15,360 bases of DNA from Planctomycetia bacterium (GTDB lineage: Bacteria > Planctomycetota > Planctomycetia > Pirellulales > UBA1268): positions 1 to 15,360 of the forward strand of contig RFPF01000050.1 in assembly GCA_009926295.1 (NCBI GenBank). Direction: 5' to 3'. Positions 6,947 to 12,909 of the stretch are shown here, piece after piece (the first letter of the stretch is position 1; every line of letters begins with the position of its first letter). The notes under the pieces were generated by a model that did no database searches, had not been told where the DNA came from, and worked only from the letters and a program-made list of their open reading frames with translations. Both the position numbers and the translations under genes were made by a program.

Positions 6947-7930
6947 ATGAGCGGTCGCGAAACACGGCGGTCTGATCGGTTGTCGAGTGTCGATTCGGCA
7001 GGTTCCGCCCGCGGGATCACGATCGTCGAACTGCTGGTGGTCATCGCCATCATCGCGATTCTCGTGGCCATGCTCCTTCCCGCCGTGCAGTCTGCGCGGG
7101 CTGCGGCGCGCCGCGCGACGTGCGCGAGCCACCTCCGGCAGCTTGCCCTGGCAGCCGCTGGATTCGAAGCCAGCGAGCGACGCCTGCCAATCGGGTTTCT
7201 CGGACCCTGGGACAGGAACGGCAACGGCTTCGACGATCAGGCCGAGGCCCCCCAGACCTGGCAGTGGGACTTTTCGAACGTCGGACTGCTGCCCGTCTTG
7301 CTGCCCTTCTTCGAACACGGCACCCTCCATGCCCGGCTCGACCCGGCGCTTCTTCGGCAACGCACGGCAAAGTCGGCCGGCGAACCCTCCTACGGCTACT
7401 GGACGGTGCCCGAAACGCTGGGCGCGGCATGCGACCCGATCGCCGTCCTGCGGTGCCCTGCGGCGATTTCCGGCGAGCAGGATTTCGTGATCGACACGAC
7501 CTTCACGTATGAGTCGTCGTCGGGGCCCGTCGTCGAGATCCGCGGGCGGAGGGAGGAGGATTTGGGGCGATCCAATTACGTCGGCGTATCGGGAGCGTAT
7601 GGCAACACTCCGACGGGCAGAAAATGGACGGGTGTCTTCGTCAATCGGCAGGCCCGACGAATCGGCCAGATTGCGGACGGGACTTCCAACACCCTCATGC
7701 TCGGGGAAAATGCCGCGGCGATCGGCTGGATCGGCGCCGCGGGTTGGCCCGTGATGAACGGCCTCGGTACGGACCCGACGTTCGACGTGCCCAGGTTCAA
7801 CAGCGGCCATGGCGGCGTCGTGCTGTTCACCTCCGTCGATGGAGCCGTGCGGCCCGTCCGAACGGATATCGAGCAGGCGGTGCTCGATGCGTTGGCGGGC
7901 ATCGCCGACGGGGACGCAGTTTCCCTCTGA
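6947..7930 (+). CDS. DUF1559 protein with type IV pilin-like N-terminus
   Basis: This 327-residue protein has a basic leader of 23 residues ending in Gly23, then ITIVELLVVIAIIAILVAMLLPA. That is a prepilin cleavage/methylation signature with the conserved Glu at mature position 5 (Glu28) and a single hydrophobic helix. The rest is the planctomycete DUF1559 domain: AVQSARAAARRATCASHLRQLALA after the helix, a middle domain of variable sequence, IADGTSNTLMLGE (the family's usual D-G-x-S-N-T-x-x-x-GE), and near the end SGHGGVVLFTSVDGAVRPV, equivalent to the usual H-x-G-G-x-x-F-x-x-x-D-G-S-V. Planctomycetes encode tens to hundreds of such secreted, membrane-anchored pseudopilin-like proteins, whose function is unknown. 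The start is the ATG at 6947 with CAGGGG upstream. It converges on a second DUF1559 gene with a 36-base gap. Confidence 0.9.
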   Translation: MSGRETRRSDRLSSVDSAGSARGITIVELLVVIAIIAILVAMLLPAVQSARAAARRATCASHLRQLALAAAGFEASERRLPIGFLGPWDRNGNGFDDQAEAPQTWQWDFSNVGLLPVLLPFFEHGTLHARLDPALLRQRTAKSAGEPSYGYWTVPETLGAACDPIAVLRCPAAISGEQDFVIDTTFTYESSSGPVVEIRGRREEDLGRSNYVGVSGAYGNTPTGRKWTGVFVNRQARRIGQIADGTSNTLMLGENAAAIGWIGAAGWPVMNGLGTDPTFDVPRFNSGHGGVVLFTSVDGAVRPVRTDIEQAVLDALAGIADGDAVSL

Positions 7931-7966
7931 GTCCGCTGCCCCGGGCGTTCGGGTTGGATGTCGCTT

Positions 7967-8852
7967 CTACTCGAAGACCGCTTCGCCGCCCGCCCGGGTG
8001 CTGAACGCACGGTGCATGCCGGCGTCTATGGATTCCCCGACAGCTCGCACTGACCCGTCGCACATCAGGAACTGGGCGAATCCACGGTGCGCCGACGACA
8101 CGTCTCGGTCATCGCTCTCGGCGTCGTTTGGGGGATGTCCGGACAAACAACACCATGTGCCCGTGGTCGTCCGACGGATCGTCGAGATCCCGAATCGCAC
8201 CGGCCCAGGCCGTTTCGTACTCGAAGTGATGACCGTGGACGCCGGCGTGGCGAAACGGGCCGTTCTGCCGCTCCCCCAGCATGTAGGTCTTGGACAGGCC
8301 GTCGGTGACGTCTCTCAACCGCGTCTTGCTGTTGCGGCTGAACACGCCGTCTCTTTTGTCCTGCGTCTCATCGAGATCCGGCGGCCCGAAGTTTCCGACG
8401 TAGCAGGCCATCGCGTATCGCTCGTCGCCCATCTCCACGAAGCCCGTCGGCGAAATCGGGTCCGTCGGGCAGAGAAACGCGGCCACGTGCCTCTCGCGGG
8501 GGACGATGTTCAAGGGATCGTAGAGCGGCAGGTCGAACCGAAACTCCTTGTGGATCGCGGCTTCCTCGATGAAGGGCAGCAGGAGCGAACCCCACGAAAA
8601 GCCGAGGCCATTGCCGGCCGGCATCGGAGCGTATTGGTAGCCCGGCGGCAATCGGCGATTTGCCGTCTCGTGGTTGTGCATCGCCACACCGAACTGGCGC
8701 AGATTGCTCTTGCAGGCGTTCGTGCGGGCGGCATCCCGCGCGGACTGGATCGCGGGCAGAAGCAGGCCGACCAGCGTCGCGATGATCGCCATGACGACCA
8801 GCAGTTCGATCAAGGTGAACGCGCCGCGCCGTTCAGTGCCCGTCGTGCTCAT
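7967..8852 (-). pseudogene. DUF1559 protein with pilin-like N-terminus, broken by an apparent +1 frameshift
   Basis: The frame from the ATG at 8850-8852 starts MSTTGTERRGAFTLIELLVV, a prepilin signature with Glu at mature +5 and Ala rather than Gly before the cut. It has GGAGGT 7 bases upstream. This frame reads typical DUF1559 sequence (LPAIQSARDAARTNACKSNL; VTDGLSKTYMLGE) as far as GHMVLF, then ends VRTSPKRRRER and stops at 8109. The missing C-terminus appears one frame over from about 8143 to 7967: SGHPPNDAESDDRDVSSAHRGF, then FLMCDGSVRAV, the family's closing motif. Skipping one base around 8141-8147 restores a normal protein of about 294 residues. So this is either a recent pseudogene or a base-call error in the assembly. 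Its start overlaps the end of the His-rich lipoprotein gene by 20 bases, so the two are probably cotranscribed. Confidence 0.82.
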
Positions 8853-9030
8853 GGGTGTGACCTCCGGCGACGAAGCCCGCATGAACGTGCCCATGTTCGA
8901 TGCCGGGGCCATGCACGTGAAAGTGTGAGTGCTTCGTGTCGATCATCACGCGTTCGGGGTCGATCGACGAACTCGGTGCGCATCCACCGATGCAGCAGGC
9001 CGCGACGACGCTCAGCCACAGTCGTGTCAC
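8833..9030 (-). CDS. Small histidine-rich lipoprotein, 65 aa
   Basis: A GTG start (9028-9030) is preceded by GGAG about 9 bases upstream. The protein begins MTRLWLSVVAACCIGGC, a short lipoprotein signal peptide; Cys17 is the likely lipidated residue, preceded by Ile-Gly-Gly. The mature part is about 49 residues and holds 11 histidines in alternating patterns (HSHFHVH, EHGHVH, GGHTHEHDGH), as seen in Zn, Ni or Cu binding tails. It has no other domain. It overlaps the start of the DUF1559 gene by 20 bases and is upstream of it, so the two share a transcript. Small lipoproteins next to DUF1559 genes are a common planctomycete arrangement in my experience of these genomes; the histidine richness is less common. 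The metal-binding role is inferred. Confidence 0.75.
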   Translation of the reverse strand: MTRLWLSVVAACCIGGCAPSSSIDPERVMIDTKHSHFHVHGPGIEHGHVHAGFVAGGHTHEHDGH

Positions 9031-9477
9031 AAATCAGCGCTCCGTGCCGCGGTGGACATCTGTGGCCCATTCTACCGCAGCGTACGAGTCTGCGGCGCCA
9101 GGCGCCCTTGCGGCCTGCCCTGCCCACGTGGATGGAACGAGGCCGGCCGCCAGAGGCAGCTGCCACCACCGGGAAGCTTGCGCGGAAAGTTCATCCGCCG
9201 CTCGATCGGCAGGGCCACACGCCGACGGATGAGCTCGGTGACGGCCGCCGCCCGCATGGCGGCAGCGGCATTGCCGACGAGCACGACATCGAGTTTCTGC
9301 CTGGCGAGGGCGGCGACCACCCGGGCCGGGAGGTGGCTGGCATCCGTGCTCGTACGGCACCCGCGACTCAAATCCCGCCGGCGCGGCGTCGGCGCGGGTA
9401 CGCTCTGCGGCAAGGGCAGGTGGTTCGCCGCGCCACCGATCTTTCCTGCCCGGCTTCCGTGGTACAGTGCCCACGCC
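9031..9477. other. 447-base divergent intergenic region with a coding-like remnant
   Basis: No intact gene is supported between the lipoprotein (-) and the NlpC/P60-like gene (+). On the minus strand from about 9344 to 9180 one frame shows the base pattern of real coding DNA in this genome: by my count of about 55 codons, roughly 83% G/C at third positions, near 50% at second positions and about 70% at first positions. It reads DASHLPARVVAALARQ, then LDVVLVGNAAAAMRAAAV, then RRMNFPRKLP, and the frame stops at 9072 without a plausible start. The LVGNAAAA stretch recalls the N-terminal part of nucleotidyltransferase-fold proteins, but the catalytic GS...D-x-D part is absent. The last bases before the + gene contain TACAGT (9463-9468), a possible -10 for it. 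Confidence 0.35.
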
Positions 9478-10464
9478 ATGCGACCCTGCCTCGTCCGTTT
9501 CATTCTGTGCCTCCCACTCAGCCTCGTTTTCCTCGCGAGAGGGGCGGTGTGTGCACAGCCGGCGGCTCCGCCGGCCAAGCATTCGCATCCGTCGCACTCC
9601 GGGAGCACGGCGATCCAGCAGGCTCCCGGCGAGGGGGATGCCGACGAGGCCGAAGCGGTCGATGAGGCCGCCGACTCCAAGCCGCATTCAGGCCCCTACA
9701 GGAGCCCGTACAAGCCTTCATTTCGGGCACCGCTCGCGGAACTCCTCTTCGATGCGGGTCAGCCGCGGGGCAGCGTGGCGGCGGAGAGCAGCGTGCCTCT
9801 TTCCGAATGGTATGGACCGCAGGTGCGCCACGAGTGGGGATCGTGGGGCGTGCCGGCGCGGGCGTTCGATTGCCCGCCGGGCGTGTGGGAGAAGCCGGCG
9901 GAGTGGCGGCGCGAGCGGGTGGTGGCGGCAGCGGCCCGCTTCATCGGCCACGAATACCAGCATCATCACGTGCCCGACTGGGATCCGCCCGACGACTGGC
10001 CGTGGAAGGAGTGCTGCGGCGCCCGCCACGGCAAGGGGATCGACTGCAGCAACTTCAGCGGCTGGAACTACAACTGGTCTTTCGGCATCCATCTCAACAC
10101 CGACATCCACACGCAGGCCCGGCAGTCGACGGCCCGTTCCGCCCACGGGGAGTTGCACGCCCACGTGATCGAGCGACCGGAAGGCAAGCCGGCCGAGTGG
10201 TATGACGAACTCTGCCGCACCCTCCGAGCTGGCGACCTCCTCTACATCCGCAACGCCGCCCGCACGAAGGTGACGCATGTGATCATGTGGGTCGGGGAGT
10301 GTGCCGAGAGCCCCGACGGCACGCCGCTCGTGATCGACTCGACGGGCGGGCGGATCAAGGATGCCAACGGCCATGCGATCCCCTGCGGCATCCACCTGCG
10401 GCCGTTCCGCAAGGGCAGCTGGTATCACGCGAGCTTCGACCACGCCCACCGCTGGGTGAAGTAG
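9478..10464 (+). CDS. Secreted NlpC/P60-like cysteine hydrolase
   Basis: This is a 328-residue protein. A Sec signal peptide (MRPCLVRFILCLPLSLVFLA, cleavage after about residue 26, ...GAVCA-QPA) is followed by a His/Ser/Asp/Glu-rich linker to about residue 75. The catalytic domain shows GIDCSNFSGW with Cys190 in the place of the NlpC/P60 DCSGFV motif, KVTHVIMWVG with His267, and LVIDSTGG with Asp287 at the usual third position, where many members have His. LRAGDLLYI precedes the His, as in the family. Such enzymes usually cleave peptidoglycan stem peptides; other amide substrates are possible. The region between 85 and 185 is rich in Trp, Cys and His (EYQHHHVPDW, KECCGARHGKG) and is unlike common members. 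The ATG at 9478 is chosen because the signal peptide begins there; the frame stays open upstream without coding character. It stands alone. Confidence 0.8.
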   Translation: MRPCLVRFILCLPLSLVFLARGAVCAQPAAPPAKHSHPSHSGSTAIQQAPGEGDADEAEAVDEAADSKPHSGPYRSPYKPSFRAPLAELLFDAGQPRGSVAAESSVPLSEWYGPQVRHEWGSWGVPARAFDCPPGVWEKPAEWRRERVVAAAARFIGHEYQHHHVPDWDPPDDWPWKECCGARHGKGIDCSNFSGWNYNWSFGIHLNTDIHTQARQSTARSAHGELHAHVIERPEGKPAEWYDELCRTLRAGDLLYIRNAARTKVTHVIMWVGECAESPDGTPLVIDSTGGRIKDANGHAIPCGIHLRPFRKGSWYHASFDHAHRWVK

Positions 10465-10518
10465 GGCGGCGCCGCCCCGGCCCCGGCGATTGTGGTCAGA
10501 ACCATGGGTGGCCGGCGG

Positions 10519-10541
10519 GGGCCCGGTGATCTCACCGGCCC
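10519..10541. terminator. Possible bidirectional hairpin between convergent genes
   Basis: GGGCC(C)GGTGA at 10519-10529 pairs with TCACCGGCCC at 10532-10541 across a two-base loop, giving 10 pairs with one bulged C. It lies between the convergent NlpC/P60-like and DUF5522-like genes and covers the stop codon of the latter. There is no T-tract, and a two-base loop would open in practice. A shorter palindrome GGGCGGCGCCGCCC at 10464-10477 is next to it. Confidence 0.3.
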
Positions 10542-10765
10542 CGGTCGCCATCCCCGTCCTGAATCGTGAGCACCGCCTTGCTCACCCGCTCGCTGCCCTT
10601 GGTGTGTCGGGGCTCATACGGGCAGTGGCGGCAGCCCGACCCGCAGCACTGGCCGCGGTTCAGGTGGTAGGCCGCGGTGTAGACGATCAGGCCGTTTTCG
10701 AAGTAACAGTCTGACGGCGGCACACGCGGCGGCTCGTCGGCGGACTGTGGTCGCTGGCTGGGCAT
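10532..10765 (-). CDS. DUF5522-like small cysteine-rich protein, 77 aa
   Basis: The core YFENGLIVYTAAYHLNRG is followed by CCGSGCRHCPY, the hallmark of a small conserved family (DUF5522) found in bacteria and eukaryotes. Four cysteines lie in nine residues, which suggests metal or redox chemistry, but no function is established that I know of. A polar N-terminus of about 17 residues and a charged C-terminal tail flank the core. The start is the ATG at 10763-10765 with a GGAGAG about 7 bases upstream. It begins 21 bases after the end of the DUF2652 gene on the same strand, so they are probably cotranscribed. No signal peptide or membrane helix is present. Confidence 0.85.
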   Translation of the reverse strand: MPSQRPQSADEPPRVPPSDCYFENGLIVYTAAYHLNRGQCCGSGCRHCPYEPRHTKGSERVSKAVLTIQDGDGDRGR

Positions 10766-10786
10766 GGTGTCTCTCCGCGTGCCGCC

Positions 10787-11488
10787 TCACGTGGGATGCC
10801 GCGTGCGGGCCCGCAGGTAGCGGATGTCGTAACCGAGCTTGCGGATCACATCCCGCCACGAGAACGTGCGCGGGGCGGAGGCGGGCACCGCGGCCTCGAG
10901 CCTCCGCAGGCGGAGCGGCACGTCGCCGACGTCGTCGTAATGCTCGCAGTGGGGCACGTAGTCGCCCGGCGGCGCGAGGAAGCGGAACGCGGGCTCCGTC
11001 AGGAGGATGTACTCCGAGCCCGCGACCTCGTTCTTGAGGAGCCGGTGCAGCACGATCACGTCCACGCCGGAGAGTTCGTCGAAGCCCGACACCCGCGAGC
11101 GGGTCGCCGTGCCGTAGTGGGCGATCACCTTCAGCCGCAGCGTGACCATCTGCTGGCAGGCGACGCAGTCGCAGATGGTGGATGACGCGAGTTCCGTGAG
11201 CTTGCGATCGAACGCCGCGACGAAGCCCGTGAGCCGTCGCCCGATGTCAACGCCGATCGCCTCCCAGCCGTCGGCCTGCCGGGCCCCGATCATGAAGATC
11301 GCGTCTCCCTCGAGTTTGTTCACCTCGAGCGGGAGCCGGACCTCCCCGATCACGGCGGACAGCAGGTCGGACATGATGCCGTGCGCGTGAACCCGCGCCG
11401 TGCGGTTCGCGAGCATGAACCGCGTGTAGCCGCTGACGTCGGCGATCAGGAGAAGAAATTCAGCGTCGACCGGAGGTTCCTCAACCAT
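10787..11488 (-). CDS. DUF2652 protein, class III nucleotidyl cyclase-like
   Basis: This 233-residue protein starts LLLIADVSGYTRFM, with Asp17 in the place of the first metal-binding Asp of class III adenylate/guanylate cyclases. KLEGDAIFMIG follows, with Lys58 and Asp62 matching the second half of the active site (the K-x-x-G-D pattern). The DUF2652 family shows this cyclase-like core. Both metal-binding Asp positions are kept, so activity cannot be excluded, but I cannot confirm the residues that stabilise the transition state. A CDCVAC cluster (Cys106, Cys108, Cys111) lies in the middle, and the second half is family-specific. The start is the ATG at 11486-11488 with no good ribosome site. 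Downstream is the DUF5522-like gene; upstream is a 28-residue lysine-rich gene 42 bases away. Confidence 0.8.
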   Translation of the reverse strand: MVEEPPVDAEFLLLIADVSGYTRFMLANRTARVHAHGIMSDLLSAVIGEVRLPLEVNKLEGDAIFMIGARQADGWEAIGVDIGRRLTGFVAAFDRKLTELASSTICDCVACQQMVTLRLKVIAHYGTATRSRVSGFDELSGVDVIVLHRLLKNEVAGSEYILLTEPAFRFLAPPGDYVPHCEHYDDVGDVPLRLRRLEAAVPASAPRTFSWRDVIRKLGYDIRYLRARTRHPT

Positions 11489-11530
11489 GCCGACAGTGTA
11501 GGCCTTCGGCAGGCCGCGAACCGCCCCGGT

Positions 11531-11617
11531 TCACTTCTTCGCCGCGGGCTTCGCCTTGTCCTTCTTCGGCTTCATGCTCTTCTTGTCGTTCTTCTGCGCG
11601 TTGTTGCCCTTGCCCAT
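11531..11617 (-). CDS. Tiny lysine-rich protein, 28 aa
   Basis: An ATG at 11615-11617 opens a 28-codon frame ending at TGA 11531-11533. The peptide begins MGKGNNAQKNDKKSMKPKK and ends KPAAKK; 13 of 28 residues are lysine and there is no hydrophobic stretch. A GGGAGA lies about 8 bases upstream, a good ribosome site for this genome. Similar MGKGNNAQKN-type miniature proteins occur in many bacterial genomes as unnamed hypotheticals, by recollection. The charge suggests binding to RNA, DNA or ribosomes, but that is inference. It is in the same orientation as, and 42 bases upstream of, the DUF2652 gene, and follows ribonuclease D on the same strand by 108 bases. Confidence 0.7.
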   Translation of the reverse strand: MGKGNNAQKNDKKSMKPKKDKAKPAAKK

Positions 11618-11725
11618 GTGCGGGTCTCCCGTGGCGGACGTCGGTATCCGGCCGCCGGCCGGCCGGGCACCCATACCATCGGCAGAATTTCCTCCGGCAT
11701 TGAGTTCGCCGGCGGGCGAGGCGGC

Positions 11726-12901
11726 TCACGTGCGGTCGATGACCAGCGGGTCGTGGGCGCGGATGTCGCCGATTCGCAGCGCCGCCCTGCCCGAGAGCAG
11801 GTCGTCCACCAGCGGGCCCACGAATCCGGCCCGCCAGCCGCGGGCGAGCAGCGGCGGATGGTCGCCGTCGTGATGGCCGAGCTTCCACGCGAGCAGGTCG
11901 CGCATGTCGGCCGCCGTGCCCACGAGCGCCGGGGCGATCTTCTGCTTGCGGCACACGCCCGCGATCGCCGTGGCGAGGAACTGGCCGAGCACGGCCAGCT
12001 GCGGCGGCGGGGCGGCGTGCCGCTCTCCGCCGGGCAGCTCCTCCTCGGGGAGTGCGAGGCCGCGCTCGATCGCCGCGGAGATGCCGTTCATGATGTGCCG
12101 GAGATCCGACCGCTGCATGCCACGGATGGCCCCGATCTGCTTCGGGTCGGCGCTGCGGCGCTTGCAGAGCTCCACGAGCAGGTCGTCGCGCAGCACCCGC
12201 TTGGGCGGCATGTCGCGTGCCTCCGCCACGCCATCCCGCCAGTGCCACAGCTCGCGGGCGATCGCGAGCTCGCGCCGCGGCATGCCGTTGAGGCCGGAGA
12301 TCCTGCGCCAGCGCTTGCGGGTGAACGACTCCTCGACGTCGTCCTGCCAGGTGGCCATCTCCTCGTGCATCCAGGCGGTACGGCCGGAGGCGTCGAGCTT
12401 CGCGTCGAGCTTCCGCCAGAGATGCTCGAGATGCCGGACGTCGTCGAGCGCGTAGTCGAGCTGGGCCGGCGAGAGCGGCCGCTGCCTCCAGTCGGTGCGA
12501 GTCTCGCCCTTGTTGGTCTGGACGTTGAGGAAACGGCGCACGATCGACGCATAGCCCGCCGGATAGTCGTGGTCGACGAGCCCGGCCGCCACCTGCACGT
12601 CGAACAGTCGAGCGGGCCGGGCACGAATCGCGTGCAGGATGAACCCCATCTCCTCGCGACCGGCGTGCACGACCGTGGTTCGGCCCGGCTCCGTGAGGAG
12701 CCGCCAGAACGGGTCGAGTTCCCGCACCTTGAGCGTGTCGATCACGGCCAGCACGCCCGGCGCCGCCACCTGCACGAGGCACAGCTGGCTGCGGTAGGTG
12801 TGCTCCGAGACGAACTCCGTGTCGAACGCGACGTGCGGATGGGCTGCGAGCCGGGTCACCAGGTCCGCGAGTTGCGACTCGGTGGTGACGTGGTCGTACA
12901 T
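11726..12901 (-). CDS. rnd: Ribonuclease D
   Basis: This is a 391-residue DEDDy 3'-5' exoribonuclease of tRNA 3'-end processing. Exo I is FDTEF with Asp27 and Glu29. Exo II is HAGREEM, where Glu84 stands where E. coli RNase D has Asp85. Exo III is YALDDVRHL with Tyr150 and Asp154. LFDVQVAAGLV and the NKGETRTDWRQRPL region (residues 130-143) are typical. An HRDC domain follows at about 215-285 (PRRELAIARELWHWRD...PPKRVLRDDLLVELCKRR), and a second HRDC-like region covers the C-terminal 90 residues, as in E. coli. The ATG at 12899-12901 has AGGGA nearby and comes 8 bases after the transporter's TAG stop, so the two are cotranscribed. Confidence 0.93.
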   Translation of the reverse strand: MYDHVTTESQLADLVTRLAAHPHVAFDTEFVSEHTYRSQLCLVQVAAPGVLAVIDTLKVRELDPFWRLLTEPGRTTVVHAGREEMGFILHAIRARPARLFDVQVAAGLVDHDYPAGYASIVRRFLNVQTNKGETRTDWRQRPLSPAQLDYALDDVRHLEHLWRKLDAKLDASGRTAWMHEEMATWQDDVEESFTRKRWRRISGLNGMPRRELAIARELWHWRDGVAEARDMPPKRVLRDDLLVELCKRRSADPKQIGAIRGMQRSDLRHIMNGISAAIERGLALPEEELPGGERHAAPPPQLAVLGQFLATAIAGVCRKQKIAPALVGTAADMRDLLAWKLGHHDGDHPPLLARGWRAGFVGPLVDDLLSGRAALRIGDIRAHDPLVIDRT

Positions 12902-12909
12902 GCGGATCC

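Noticed and set aside
8853..8912. 20-residue N-terminal extension of the minus-strand DUF1559 protein
   Set aside because: The ATG at 8852 has a strong GGAGGT at the right distance and gives a normal short prepilin leader; the extension would overlap the lipoprotein gene by 80 bases.
8929..9477. In-frame upstream extension of the NlpC/P60-like gene
   Set aside because: The signal peptide begins at 9478, the extension has no plausible ribosome site, and it would run antisense over the lipoprotein start.
6099..9477. Possible integrated element next to the tRNA gene
   Set aside because: tRNA genes are integration hot spots, but there is no integrase, no repeat of the tRNA 3' end that I can find in the window, and no clear composition shift.
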